The position numbers and the translations under genes are program-made. From Pedobacter chinensis (GTDB taxonomy: Bacteria > Bacteroidota > Bacteroidia > Sphingobacteriales > Sphingobacteriaceae): a DNA stretch of 64,000 nucleotides. The stretch spans positions 62,001-126,000 of the forward strand of contig NZ_QPKV01000005.1 of the NCBI RefSeq assembly GCF_003339865.1, in the 5' to 3' direction. A model generated the notes under the pieces. That model was not told the DNA's origin, did not search any database, and saw nothing but the letters and a program-made list of their open reading frames with translations. How positions within the stretch are numbered: position 1 is the first letter of the stretch; each line of letters opens with the position of its first letter. Below, in pieces: positions 49,215 through 57,285 of the stretch.

Positions 49215-50291
49215 ATGAAGAATAAAATGATAATAAAACTTGGGGCCTTTGCTGTATTGATTTTGGCCATGTCCTGTAATGGGGTTGCACAAAACCCAAA
49301 TCTGGCAGAAGTAAAGCCCTTATACGTTTCTGAACCAGTTGATTTTGATACCGATGATCCTGCCATTTGGGTCGATTCAAAGAACCCGTCGCAGTCTTTA
49401 GTCATAGGTACAGATAAGGATGCCAACGGTGGTTTATATGTGTTCGATCTGAAAGGAAAGATTATTCCATCCAAAACTGTAAAAGGCCTGAAAAGACCAG
49501 ACAACGTTGATATTGCTTACGGCCTGCTGCTTGATGGTAAAAAAACGGATATTGCAGTAACGACTGAGCGATATACGCATAAATTAAGGATTTATTCGCT
49601 TCCTGACATGAAACCTTGCGACAACGGCGGAATACCGGCGTTTGTGGGAGAAACCGGAACAGAATTCCGTGATTTGATGGGCATTTCGATGTATACTGAT
49701 CCCAATGGAAAAATATATGCTATTGTTGGCCGCAAAAGTGGTCCAAAAGAAGGAGGCTATTTGTGGCAATATTTGTTAAGTGATAATGGTAAGGGCCAGG
49801 TTAAAGCAGATTTAGTGAGGAAATTTGGCCGCTACAGTGGTAAAAAAGAAATTGAAGCCATAGCAGTTGATAATGAATTGGGTTACATTTATTACTGCGA
49901 TGAACAGGTTGGGGTGCGGAAATATTATGCAGACCCTGAAAAAGGCAATGAAGAACTTGCTTTATTTGGCCAGGGAGATTTCAGTGTTGATAATGAAGGA
50001 ATCGGTATTTATAAAACTGCAGGAAACAAAGGATATATTTTGGTTTCTGATCAGGGTGCAAAACAATTAAAAGTTTACAGCAGAACCGGTACGGGAAATG
50101 CGCCAGATCAACACCCACTATTAACCACCATAAAATATTCTGCCAATCAAACGGATGGAATTGATGTTGTATCAGTTCCTTTAAATGCAGACTTTAAACA
50201 TGGATTATTGGTTGCCATGAGCGATGATAAAACTTTTCATTTTTACAGATGGGAAGATATAGCTGGTAAGAAATTGGATGTAAATCCTTAG
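49215..50291 (+). CDS. Beta-propeller phytase (3-phytase), lipoprotein
   Basis: 358 residues from ATG 49215, with lipoprotein Cys21 (LAMSCNGVAQ). The frame opens earlier (49185), but that would remove the signal peptide. Beta-propeller phytase motifs are clear: DTDDPAIWVDSKNPSQSLVIGTDK, GLKRPDNVDIAYGL, LMGISMYTDPNGKIYAIVGRKSG, IEAIAVDNELGYIYYCDEQVGVRKY, QGDFSVDNEGIGIY, NQTDGIDVVSVPL. Acidic Ca2+ ligands are in these loops. It releases phosphate from phytate. Pairing with TonB receptors is known for this family. Confidence 0.94.
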   Translation: MKNKMIIKLGAFAVLILAMSCNGVAQNPNLAEVKPLYVSEPVDFDTDDPAIWVDSKNPSQSLVIGTDKDANGGLYVFDLKGKIIPSKTVKGLKRPDNVDIAYGLLLDGKKTDIAVTTERYTHKLRIYSLPDMKPCDNGGIPAFVGETGTEFRDLMGISMYTDPNGKIYAIVGRKSGPKEGGYLWQYLLSDNGKGQVKADLVRKFGRYSGKKEIEAIAVDNELGYIYYCDEQVGVRKYYADPEKGNEELALFGQGDFSVDNEGIGIYKTAGNKGYILVSDQGAKQLKVYSRTGTGNAPDQHPLLTTIKYSANQTDGIDVVSVPLNADFKHGLLVAMSDDKTFHFYRWEDIAGKKLDVNP

Positions 50292-50319
50292 GAAGAAATA
50301 TACTTTTATCTGGTTATGT

Positions 50320-50355
50320 GCGGCATGCTCAATGAAGATCATGCCGCTTTTTTTT
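50320..50355 (+). terminator. Rho-independent terminator of the phytase operon
   Basis: GCGGCATG (50320-50327) and CATGCCGC (50340-50347) form a perfect 8-bp GC-rich stem with a 12-nt loop, followed by eight T. Confidence 0.93.
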
Positions 50356-50370
50356 GAGATGAATAAATAA

Positions 50371-50877
50371 CCATCGTTTTGTGGCAATCTCACTGCTGCA
50401 ATTCCATTCATTAAAACAGCACTTCATGATCTTTCTGGATGAGATTGCCGCGGCCAATGAAGGATTAGCCTCGCAATGACGGGTTTACAACTTACGCTAA
50501 AACGGTCGTCATTGCGAAAAACGATCCTTCCATCGTTTTGTGGCAATCTCACTGCTGCAATTCCATTCATTAAAAGAGCACTTCATGATCTTTCTGAAGG
50601 AGATTGCCGCGGCCAATGAAGAATTGGCCTTGCAATGACGGGTTTACAACTTAAGCTAAAGCGGCCGTCATTGCGAAAAACGATCCTTCCATCGTTTTGT
50701 GGCAATCTCACTGCTGCAATTCCATTCATTAAAACAGCACTTCATGATCTTCCCGAATGAGATTGCCGCGGTCAATGAAGGATTGGCCGCGCAATTGTAA
50801 AGGTTTACAACTTAAGCTAAAGCGGTCGTCATTGCGAAAAACGATCCTTCCATCGTTTTGTGGCAATCTCACTGCTG
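50371..50877. repeat. Tandem array of about 3.2 copies of a 159-bp repeat
   Basis: Units begin with CCATCGTTTTGTGGCAATCT at 50371, 50530, 50689 and 50850; periods are 159, 159 and 161 bp and the last is partial. Copies are about 95% alike. Each unit contains self-complementary parts (GGCAATCTCA with TGAGATTGCC; CGTCATTGCG with CGCAATGACG), so it can fold into long hairpins. This resembles the CGTCATTGCGA-type intergenic repeats common in Bacteroidota. No ORF. Confidence 0.92.
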
Positions 50878-50881
50878 AATC

Positions 50882-50912
50882 AAAAAAAAATGGTCTGTGA
50901 GCCACAGACCAT
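50882..50912 (-). terminator. Terminator of the alcohol dehydrogenase gene
   Basis: Perfect 10-bp arms ATGGTCTGTG (50890-50899) / CACAGACCAT (50903-50912) with a 3-nt loop; on the minus strand it is followed by a run of nine T (50882-50890). It starts 39 bp after the stop of the minus-strand gene. Confidence 0.9.
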
Positions 50913-50950
50913 GCGTTAATTTAAATCTAAGGGTTTGATTGTTTAATTTA

Positions 50951-51985
50951 TTAAGGTTGAGCTATTTCCAACACCATTCTGCCTTCAATTTCACCTTTTT
51001 TCATCTCATCAAATACAGTGTTAACTTCTTCCAGTTTGACACCATGAACATTGGCCTTTACCTTCCCGTCAACAGCAAAAGCTATGGCTTCCTGCATGTC
51101 CTTTCTCGTACCTACAATAGATCCTCTTACTGTATAGCGGTTCAATACCGTTTCAAAAATAGGGAGATCAAAACTTCCCGGAGGAAGACCATTTAAAGCA
51201 ATAGTTCCTTTGCGCCTTAATGCAGAAAGCCCCTGCCTGAACGCAATAGGCGATACTGCGGTAACCAATACCCCATGCATTCCTCCGGTTTCTTTCTTCA
51301 AAACCGTTCCTGGATCTTCCTCTCTGGCATTAACTGTAATTTCTGCACCCAGTTTTCTGGCCAGTTCCAGTTTATCTTCGGCCACATCAATGGCAGCAAC
51401 ATGAAGCCCCATGGCTTTGGCATACTGAACAGCAAGATGGCCAAGTCCGCCAATTCCTGAAATCGCAACCCATTCGCCCGGTTTAGCCTCTGTTTCCTTT
51501 AGTCCTTTATAAACAGTTACCCCGGCACAAATAATAGGGGCCATTTCTGTGAAATTAATATTGGCAGGGAAATGGGCAACATACCTGGAATCTGCAATAA
51601 CGTATTCGGCGAAACCACCATCAACACTGTAACCCCCGTTTTGCTGGGTGTCGCAAAGTGTTTCCCAACCCGTAATGCAGAATTCACAACAACCACAGGC
51701 ACTATACAGCCATGGCACGCCTACAATATCTCCTTCTTTTACATTGGTCACATTTCTTCCCAAAGCTGCAACATAACCTATTGCTTCATGACCGGGGATT
51801 AAAGGCATTTTTGACTTTACAGGCCAATCACCATTACAGGCATGAAGATCAGTGTGGCAAACCCCGCAGGATATGACCTTAACCAGAATTTGGTTTTCTT
51901 TTGGTTCTTTTACCGGCATTTGCTCAATGCTCAGGCTACCGCCGAATTCATGAATTACAGCGGCTTTCATTACTTTAGGTATCAT
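50951..51985 (-). CDS. adhP: Zinc-dependent alcohol dehydrogenase AdhP
   Basis: 344 residues from ATG 51985 (MIPKVMKAAVIHEFGG); ATG 51970 is also possible. Catalytic zinc ligands CGVCHTDLH and GHEAIG, four structural-zinc cysteines (CGCCEFCITGWETLC), and the NAD site GIGGLGHLAVQYAKAMG match AdhP/AdhA-type enzymes that interconvert ethanol and acetaldehyde. Monocistronic, with its own terminator and an FNR-like box 62 bp before the start, consistent with oxygen-limited growth. Confidence 0.93.
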   Translation of the reverse strand: MIPKVMKAAVIHEFGGSLSIEQMPVKEPKENQILVKVISCGVCHTDLHACNGDWPVKSKMPLIPGHEAIGYVAALGRNVTNVKEGDIVGVPWLYSACGCCEFCITGWETLCDTQQNGGYSVDGGFAEYVIADSRYVAHFPANINFTEMAPIICAGVTVYKGLKETEAKPGEWVAISGIGGLGHLAVQYAKAMGLHVAAIDVAEDKLELARKLGAEITVNAREEDPGTVLKKETGGMHGVLVTAVSPIAFRQGLSALRRKGTIALNGLPPGSFDLPIFETVLNRYTVRGSIVGTRKDMQEAIAFAVDGKVKANVHGVKLEEVNTVFDEMKKGEIEGRMVLEIAQP

Positions 51986-52046
51986 AAGAAATAGTTTAAT
52001 TTTCGAATTCACTGATCAAATGTTCTCAAAAAACAAGAATTAAATA

Positions 52047-52119
52047 GTGATGTAAATCACAGTAAATCATGATGTTGAGCTTTATTTGGTTTTTGCCATG
52101 AATAAGTGATGAACGTCAT
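52047..52119. promoter_or_regulatory. Two FNR/Crp-like boxes in the adhP divergent promoter region
   Basis: GTGATGTAAATCAC (52047-52060) fits TGAT-N4-ATCA exactly; GTGATGAACGTCAT (52106-52119) is a one-mismatch second copy. Both lie between divergent genes starting at 51985 and 52192. The regulator could be a Crp/Fnr-family protein, perhaps encoded elsewhere. Confidence 0.55.
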
Positions 52120-52152
52120 AATATGTGATGACTCCTGTCAACTGGTTAGAGG

Positions 52153-52183
52153 AATAATAAGCTGAAGTTTACTGCTTATTATT
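52153..52183 (+). promoter_or_regulatory. 10-bp inverted repeat just upstream of a start codon
   Basis: AATAATAAGC (52153-52162) and GCTTATTATT (52174-52183) are perfect complements around 11 nt, ending 8 bp before the ATG at 52192. It may be an operator or a 5'-UTR stem-loop. Confidence 0.4.
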
Positions 52184-52191
52184 TCAACGCC

Positions 52192-52575
52192 ATGACCACA
52201 CCAATTGAAGACAATGAACTGAATGCCGAATTACAGGAACTTTACCTGACAGGCAAACAATGGTTATCGGACCTCGATTTTTTTGAAGTAGAGATCAAAT
52301 CTGTCGCGAGGTTGTCCGTAACAATCCCTGGTGTAATCGGACTTACAGGAAACCCGATCAACCTTTCACAAAGCTACGTGCTTTTAAAAGATGAAATTAT
52401 TAAGTTCATGAATGCCCTGGGTATACTCATCAACGCTTCTGAAAAACAGATAACTGTTAATTTACTGGAGGATCATATCAGATTACGAGAAAAAGCTGAG
52501 GCACTGATGACCACTTATCGGGCTGAGAGAAAACTCGTCTTCGACCATTACCATGCTGCTGGTGCTGAAAAATAA
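52192..52575 (+). CDS. Hypothetical alpha-helical protein
   Basis: 127 residues without signal peptide or membrane segment; mostly amphipathic helices (ELNAELQELYLTGKQWLSDLDFFEVEIKSVARL, HIRLREKAEALMTTYRAERKLVFDHY). Acidic N-terminus and the leucine/charged spacing suggest a coiled coil or helical bundle. I do not recognise a family. Its stop is 4 bp before the YceI-like gene, so it is translated together with it. Located after two FNR-like boxes. Confidence 0.7.
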   Translation: MTTPIEDNELNAELQELYLTGKQWLSDLDFFEVEIKSVARLSVTIPGVIGLTGNPINLSQSYVLLKDEIIKFMNALGILINASEKQITVNLLEDHIRLREKAEALMTTYRAERKLVFDHYHAAGAEK

Positions 52576-52579
52576 ACAA

Positions 52580-53188
52580 ATGCTGCGACTTAAAATATTG
52601 CTGTTAATTGCTTTTGGCATATTCCCTGCTTTCGGTTTCGTGGGCAGCAATATGGCATATCCTATAAAATGGGTATTAACCAACGAATGTACACTTAAGG
52701 TAAATGGCAGTACCAATATTAACAAATTCAGCTGCGTAATTCCCGAATATACCAAACCAGATACTTTGATCTTTTATAAAGAACAGAAAAACGAGCCAGT
52801 AAAAATGAGCGGATCTATGGCTCTTGATGTTCAAAACTTTGATTGCCATAATCCAGTCATGACCAGTGACCTCAGAAAAACGCTAAAGGTCAAAATTTAT
52901 CCTAAGATCATTATTAGATTTCTAAGCCTGAACAGATATCCTGATCCGAACAAAAAAACAGATCTAATTAAAGGTATGGTAACCATAGAGCTTGCAGGAA
53001 CAATCAGGCGTTATGAAGTAGATTATAAATACACGGCGAAAGAAAATGATAATCTAAACCTGATTGGAACAAGGCAGGTAAAGTTTTCAGACTTTAATAT
53101 CAACCCGCCACGAAAATTAGGAGGAATGATTAAAACCGATGATGAGTTGAATGTTGAATTTATACTTAATGCAAGAATCTTAAATTAA
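52580..53188 (+). CDS. YceI-like secreted protein
   Basis: 202 residues from ATG 52580 with a signal peptide (LLLIAFGIFPAFGFVGS). The beta-sandwich pattern agrees with the YceI family: LKVNGSTNINKFSCVIPE near the start, then DVQNFDCHNPVMTSDLRKTLKVKIYPKI and VKFSDFNINPPRKLGG near the end. YceI proteins form a lipocalin-like barrel that binds isoprenoid lipids. It is divergent from its cognate two genes downstream; cytoplasmic-membrane or periplasmic location expected. Confidence 0.8.
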   Translation: MLRLKILLLIAFGIFPAFGFVGSNMAYPIKWVLTNECTLKVNGSTNINKFSCVIPEYTKPDTLIFYKEQKNEPVKMSGSMALDVQNFDCHNPVMTSDLRKTLKVKIYPKIIIRFLSLNRYPDPNKKTDLIKGMVTIELAGTIRRYEVDYKYTAKENDNLNLIGTRQVKFSDFNINPPRKLGGMIKTDDELNVEFILNARILN

Positions 53189-53193
53189 ATAAA

Positions 53194-53601
53194 ATGAAAA
53201 AAATCGTTCTTCCGGGATTGATTTCAGGAGTCGTACTTTTTATCCTGAGTTATGGTGGGTTATATCTGGGGATTAGGTTTTTCCCAGGTCTGTTTATGGA
53301 TTATAACAATCCGCTGTTCAACTCAGAAAGTAACCGGGATGGGTTCTTTTATATGCATGCATTTGTCATCAGCTTCGCACTATCCTGGTTTTGGGATCGC
53401 TTTAAAGGGCTTTTTCACGGCCACTTTATCTTCAGAGGATTGGAATTTGGTTTTGTATACGCAATAGTTGCATTACTGCCCGTTATGTGGATTACTTTTA
53501 GCGCAATGGACATTACGCTGTTTATGGTGTTGAGCTGGTTTATCTATGGATTTGTTCAGGCTGTAGTGGCCGGATTATTATTTTCAAAGTTAAATCCCTG
53601 A
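53194..53601 (+). CDS. Small membrane protein, four predicted helices
   Basis: 135 residues with four hydrophobic segments (about 5-28, 50-68, 85-105, 108-130). Basic opening MKKIVLP and aromatic-rich helices (FVYAIVALLPVMWITFSAMD, LFMVLSWFIYGFVQAVVAGLLF). No family recognised. Six bases after the YceI-like gene, so co-transcribed. Confidence 0.75.
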   Translation: MKKIVLPGLISGVVLFILSYGGLYLGIRFFPGLFMDYNNPLFNSESNRDGFFYMHAFVISFALSWFWDRFKGLFHGHFIFRGLEFGFVYAIVALLPVMWITFSAMDITLFMVLSWFIYGFVQAVVAGLLFSKLNP

Positions 53602-53713
53602 GTTAATTTCTACTCCTTAAAATCTTTTAATAAGTATTTTCAATAAATATGGGCAAGATATGCCCATGTTGTTCTTGTGATGCTTTTTTTAATTGATTAT
53701 CAATGTGATATAA

Positions 53714-53725
53714 TGATTACTATCA
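53714..53725. promoter_or_regulatory. FNR-like box upstream of the second YceI operon
   Basis: TGATTACTATCA fits TGAT-N4-ATCA exactly, 78 bp before ATG 53803. Nearby inverted repeats TTGAT-T-ATCAA and GTGATA...TATCAC make the region unusually rich in this half-site. It matches the boxes found before adhP. Confidence 0.55.
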
Positions 53726-53802
53726 CTATTTAGCATGTCCTGTGTCATCAGTGGGAATGCAATCAGGAAGTACTTTTGATCAAACAATTTAATCAATATA
53801 TT

Positions 53803-54423
53803 ATGAAAAAGTTTTCCTTCCCTAACCAGCCCGTTTTTACTATAAAATTATTATTTCTGTTCTGTATCGCTGCAGGAACTATCAATAATTTGCATGCTCA
53901 GGTTATATACAAATTAAGCAGCGCCAAAGAGAACATTGTAAAAGTTTCCGGTAAATCAAATGTTCATGACTGGAATATGATTGCACAAAACCCTACTTGT
54001 GAGGCGAGTTTTGGCCCACTTACCAGTGATGATGTACCTAAAAGCCTAAGTGCACTTAGTTTCACGGTAAATGCCAAAAGCTTGAAAAGCGAACATGAAT
54101 CTATGGATAGCCGTACTTACAAAACGATTAAAGCAGATGCCTTTCCACAAATTACATTTAAACTTAGCGATGCCGTTATTACGCCCTTACAAAAAGGAAA
54201 ATTTTCAATTAAAGCTTCTGGTACCTTAACCATTGCGGGTGTTTCAAAAACCATCAGTTTGTTGGCTAACGGTGAAGTTAAACCAGATAATGTGATTGTT
54301 TGTAGCGGTCAGGAAAAAATAAAACTAACGGATTACAATATCCAACCACCAAGTTTTATGCTTGGCGCTATGAAAGTTGCCGATGATTTGACCATATCCT
54401 TCACCCTCAATTTTAAAAAATAA
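53803..54423 (+). CDS. YceI-family secreted lipid-binding-like protein
   Basis: 206 residues from ATG 53803 (MKKFSFPNQP), with a signal peptide ending LHAQVIYKL. The YceI pattern is clear: VSGKSNVHDWNM, FTVNAKSLKSEHESMDSRTYKTIKADAFPQITFKL, GTLTIAGVSKTISLLANG and KLTDYNIQPPSFMLGAMK. Such proteins are barrels that carry isoprenoids or quinones in the periplasm. The porin gene follows after 27 bp. The frame opens at a TTG 53776, which would destroy the signal peptide. Confidence 0.9.
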   Translation: MKKFSFPNQPVFTIKLLFLFCIAAGTINNLHAQVIYKLSSAKENIVKVSGKSNVHDWNMIAQNPTCEASFGPLTSDDVPKSLSALSFTVNAKSLKSEHESMDSRTYKTIKADAFPQITFKLSDAVITPLQKGKFSIKASGTLTIAGVSKTISLLANGEVKPDNVIVCSGQEKIKLTDYNIQPPSFMLGAMKVADDLTISFTLNFKK

Positions 54424-54450
54424 TCGTTCCATTTAAATATACCACAGATC

Positions 54451-55827
54451 ATGAAAACTCAAAAAAGACACTTTATAATGCCACTGATGGCATTGATTGG
54501 TATTTTCTTCAATCCCTTGTCAAGTCATGCCCAATTTCAAAAAATAAATAACCTAAGACCTTACGATAAAACTGGTATCAACATATTTGAAGACCCTAAA
54601 GATACAGTAACTACTTTCGATGGTCTTAAAATCAAGTTTGGTGCAGGATTTACCCAACAATTTCAAAGCTTAAAACACGAAAATCCTGATGCCTTAAGAA
54701 ACAACATTGGGGCAGTAGGAACACCTGGTAATAAATTAAGGAGCATTACTCCTGGTTTTATGACAGCACAAGCCAACCTGTATATTGATGTGCAACTGGC
54801 TGATGGGATCAGGTTAAATATTACCAATTACCTTTCAGGAAGACACCACAATGAAGTATGGGTAAAAGGAGGTTATATTCAGTTTGATAAACTTCCGTTT
54901 CAAGGACAACTTTGGGAAGACCTGATGAAGATTGCAACCATTAAAATTGGTCACTACGAGGTAGATTATGGCGATGCACATTACCGCAGAAGCGATGGTG
55001 GAAACACAATCTTCAATCCGTTTATGGATAACAACATTATGGATGCTTTTGCTACGGAAATTGGCGGACAAGTGATGTTGAGAAAAAACGGATTATTTGG
55101 AATGATTGGCTTAACTAATGGCATGATCAAAGGAAACATAGACTCACTTACTGCTGCGGCAAATCCTGACGGAGACTATACCAAATCACCTTCTATTTTG
55201 CTTAAAGGAGGATTTGACAGACAATTGACCAGTGATATCAGACTAAGAGTAAGTGCATCCTATTACGGAAATCAGGGCGGGGGTGCCAATACCTTGTTTG
55301 GTGGAGACCGTACAGGTTCAAACTATCAATATGTAATGGAGCCAAACACAATCTCTGAATCTACTGCAATGGCATTTTCAGGAAGGTTTAACCCAGGCTT
55401 CTCTAAAAAAATAAACACCTTTATGCTTAATGGTTTTCTAAAAGTAAAAGGTGTTGAATTGTTTGGTACTTATGAGCAGGCTTCTGGAAGAACAGCGAGA
55501 GAAACTGATACCAGAGATGCTAAACAGTTTGCCATTGATGGTGTATACCGATTTGGTTTCAATGAAAATCTTTTTATCGGTGCCAAATATAACACAGTTT
55601 CGGCAAGATTGGCAAATAACCAAACAGGTACCGGCGCTGGACCTATCGTTTACACTGATAACGTCAAAATTGACAGGATTGCCGCTGCAGCTGGCTGGTT
55701 CCTTACTAAAAATGTGATGTTAAAAGGTGAATATGTGGTGCAAAAGTATAAAGATTTTCCAACTGCAGATTTACGTGCTGGAGGAAAATTCAATGGATAC
55801 GTACTGGAAGCAGTGGTCGGATTTTAA
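54451..55827 (+). CDS. Outer-membrane beta-barrel porin-like protein
   Basis: 458 residues with a Sec signal (to SSHAQFQK). Alternating strands with frequent aromatic girdle residues and a C-terminal strand ending in Phe (YVLEAVVGF) mark an outer-membrane barrel of about 16-18 strands. It includes GHYEVDYGDAHYRRSDGGNT, a stretch typical of Bacteroidota porin-like proteins. Ligand unknown. Co-transcribed with the YceI protein, under the FNR-like box. Confidence 0.82.
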   Translation: MKTQKRHFIMPLMALIGIFFNPLSSHAQFQKINNLRPYDKTGINIFEDPKDTVTTFDGLKIKFGAGFTQQFQSLKHENPDALRNNIGAVGTPGNKLRSITPGFMTAQANLYIDVQLADGIRLNITNYLSGRHHNEVWVKGGYIQFDKLPFQGQLWEDLMKIATIKIGHYEVDYGDAHYRRSDGGNTIFNPFMDNNIMDAFATEIGGQVMLRKNGLFGMIGLTNGMIKGNIDSLTAAANPDGDYTKSPSILLKGGFDRQLTSDIRLRVSASYYGNQGGGANTLFGGDRTGSNYQYVMEPNTISESTAMAFSGRFNPGFSKKINTFMLNGFLKVKGVELFGTYEQASGRTARETDTRDAKQFAIDGVYRFGFNENLFIGAKYNTVSARLANNQTGTGAGPIVYTDNVKIDRIAAAAGWFLTKNVMLKGEYVVQKYKDFPTADLRAGGKFNGYVLEAVVGF

Positions 55828-55942
55828 CTTGTACGCTCAAATCCTGGGGTCGATAAGGCTCCTGGATTTAAATTCTAAGCGCGCTAACTGATAAATAACG
55901 AACAAAATTCAGATCAGCCAGAAAACGGCTTATTCTAAAATT

Positions 55943-55994
55943 AGAAGAACCAAAATATATGTCTTTAGATGGCAATATATTTTGGTTTTCTTCT
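55943..55994. terminator. Large hairpin after the porin operon
   Basis: AGAAGAACCAAAATATAT (55943-55960) pairs with its complement at 55975-55994 apart from a 2-nt bulge, loop 14 nt. It lies 116 bp after the porin stop. The rest of the 415-bp gap to 56242 shows nothing coding. Confidence 0.55.
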
Positions 55995-56242
55995 ATTAGG
56001 AAATTGCCCTCGATAAGTTAGACTAATAAACAACTATACGCTCGGCACAGATCAAAAGAGTGGTAAGCTGTTCAAAGATTTTTTCTACTCACTTATACAT
56101 TCATTGAATTAAATCCTATACATTTTTGTGATGTTTTTTGAATAAAGTCAATGGAACAGTGCTATCCAAATAGCGATTAACAGCTGAGGTTTTCCATTGG
56201 CATTTTTTTTGGACTGGCCTGCCATAATAAAATACATTAACC

Positions 56243-56917
56243 ATGAAAACAAAAATCAATAAATCATTCATCATCGCCGTAGCGGCTGTGATGTTGTTCT
56301 CATTTTCCTCCTGTAAAAAGGATAGTAATAATGTTGATGAATTGAACGCAAGGTTATCTTTTGTTAATACTGTTGAGGGCTCAGCAGCTCAGGATGTTTA
56401 CATTAATGATTCCAAAGCAAGTGCATCGGCTGTGGCTTATGGCAGTTCATCGACAAACATTTCCACCTCATCAGGTAATAAGCTGATCGCGTTTAAAAAC
56501 TCAGGATCATCTACGGTTAGTGCTTCAGCAACAATCAATGCCGAGGCGAATACTTCACAAACAGCCTTCCTGATCAAACAAGCTGATGGCAACTTAGCAG
56601 TAAGCACTTATGCTAATGACAACAGCAGTGCAAGCGGAAAAGTAAAGGTACGCTTTATCAATGTGGCTCCATTGTTAGTAGGCGCAGTAAATGTTACTAC
56701 CAACACAGGTGCCAGCCTGATCTCTACGCTGGCGTTTAAAGCTGCATCAGCTTATCAAACTATTGACGCCAATACCAACTTAAATGTCAACGTAGCTGGT
56801 TCTGTAGAGGTGGTTACCATTGCTGGTTCAGAATTACAGGCAGGTAACATCTATACTATTTGGTTTGACGGTTCAAGTACCACAAAGGTAAAATACCATG
56901 TGATTTTACAAAACTAA
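56243..56917 (+). CDS. DUF4397-domain lipoprotein
   Basis: 224 residues with lipoprotein Cys24 (SFSSCKKDSN). Residues about 35-215 match the DUF4397 pattern: ARLSFVNTVEGSAAQDVYINDSKA, AYGSSSTNISTSSGN and VRFINVAPLLVGAVNV, with a final strand region IYTIWFDGSSTTKVKYHVI. Ser/Thr/Ala-rich and probably surface- or periplasm-exposed. Function unknown. Monocistronic with a strong terminator. Confidence 0.85.
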   Translation: MKTKINKSFIIAVAAVMLFSFSSCKKDSNNVDELNARLSFVNTVEGSAAQDVYINDSKASASAVAYGSSSTNISTSSGNKLIAFKNSGSSTVSASATINAEANTSQTAFLIKQADGNLAVSTYANDNSSASGKVKVRFINVAPLLVGAVNVTTNTGASLISTLAFKAASAYQTIDANTNLNVNVAGSVEVVTIAGSELQAGNIYTIWFDGSSTTKVKYHVILQN

Positions 56918-56923
56918 TTCCAT

Positions 56924-56950
56924 GGGCGGCGATTTAGCCGCCATTTTTTT
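56924..56950 (+). terminator. Rho-independent terminator after the DUF4397 gene
   Basis: GGCGGC (56925-56930) and GCCGCC (56937-56942) with a 6-nt loop, followed by A and seven T. Confidence 0.92.
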
Positions 56951-57126
56951 CAGGAAAGCTACCAGAATCAAAGATAAACTTTGAATTAAGGACCGGAGAT
57001 GATGAGCTCTTTTTGTTTATGAGAACAGTAAATCACTCTTCTGTGTTTTGTCATCAAAATACTGATGCCAAAGTAAGGCTAAAACTCTTTATATGGCTGA
57101 AAAGGGCTATATACAATTCCATTTTC

Positions 57127-57204
57127 GAAGATTATGTTTGTAATCTTCATAAATCAATGGGACGATTTATAGAACACTGCTCTTCGGATGAAGAGTGGTG
57201 TTCT
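57127..57204. other. Two adjacent stable hairpins in non-coding DNA
   Basis: First stem GAAGATTA (57127-57134) / TAATCTTC (57141-57148); second stem of 15 bp, 57171-57185 with 57190-57204 around GGAT, in which the only two non-Watson-Crick positions are G-U pairs. No gene is convincing here: a 90-codon frame at 57013-57285 lacks protein character. Could be a small structured RNA or a terminator pair. Confidence 0.45.
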
Positions 57205-57285
57205 AACTTTGAATTATTGATAATATTTAATCGGAAAAAAGTGATAACAGCAGTTATAATGAGCTTGAGCAAGAAGAAAAAATGA

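Noticed and set aside
50371..50877. CRISPR array
   Set aside because: The repeat is 159 bp and near-identical throughout, without unique spacers, and there are no cas genes.
52192..53601. Cytochrome b561/YceI redox pair
   Set aside because: YceI genes often sit beside cytochrome b561, but the 135-residue membrane protein lacks the paired heme histidines, so I did not name it.
57013..57285. 90-codon forward frame as a gene
   Set aside because: Its composition is not protein-like, and it runs through two perfect hairpins (57127-57148, 57171-57204) better explained as non-coding structure.
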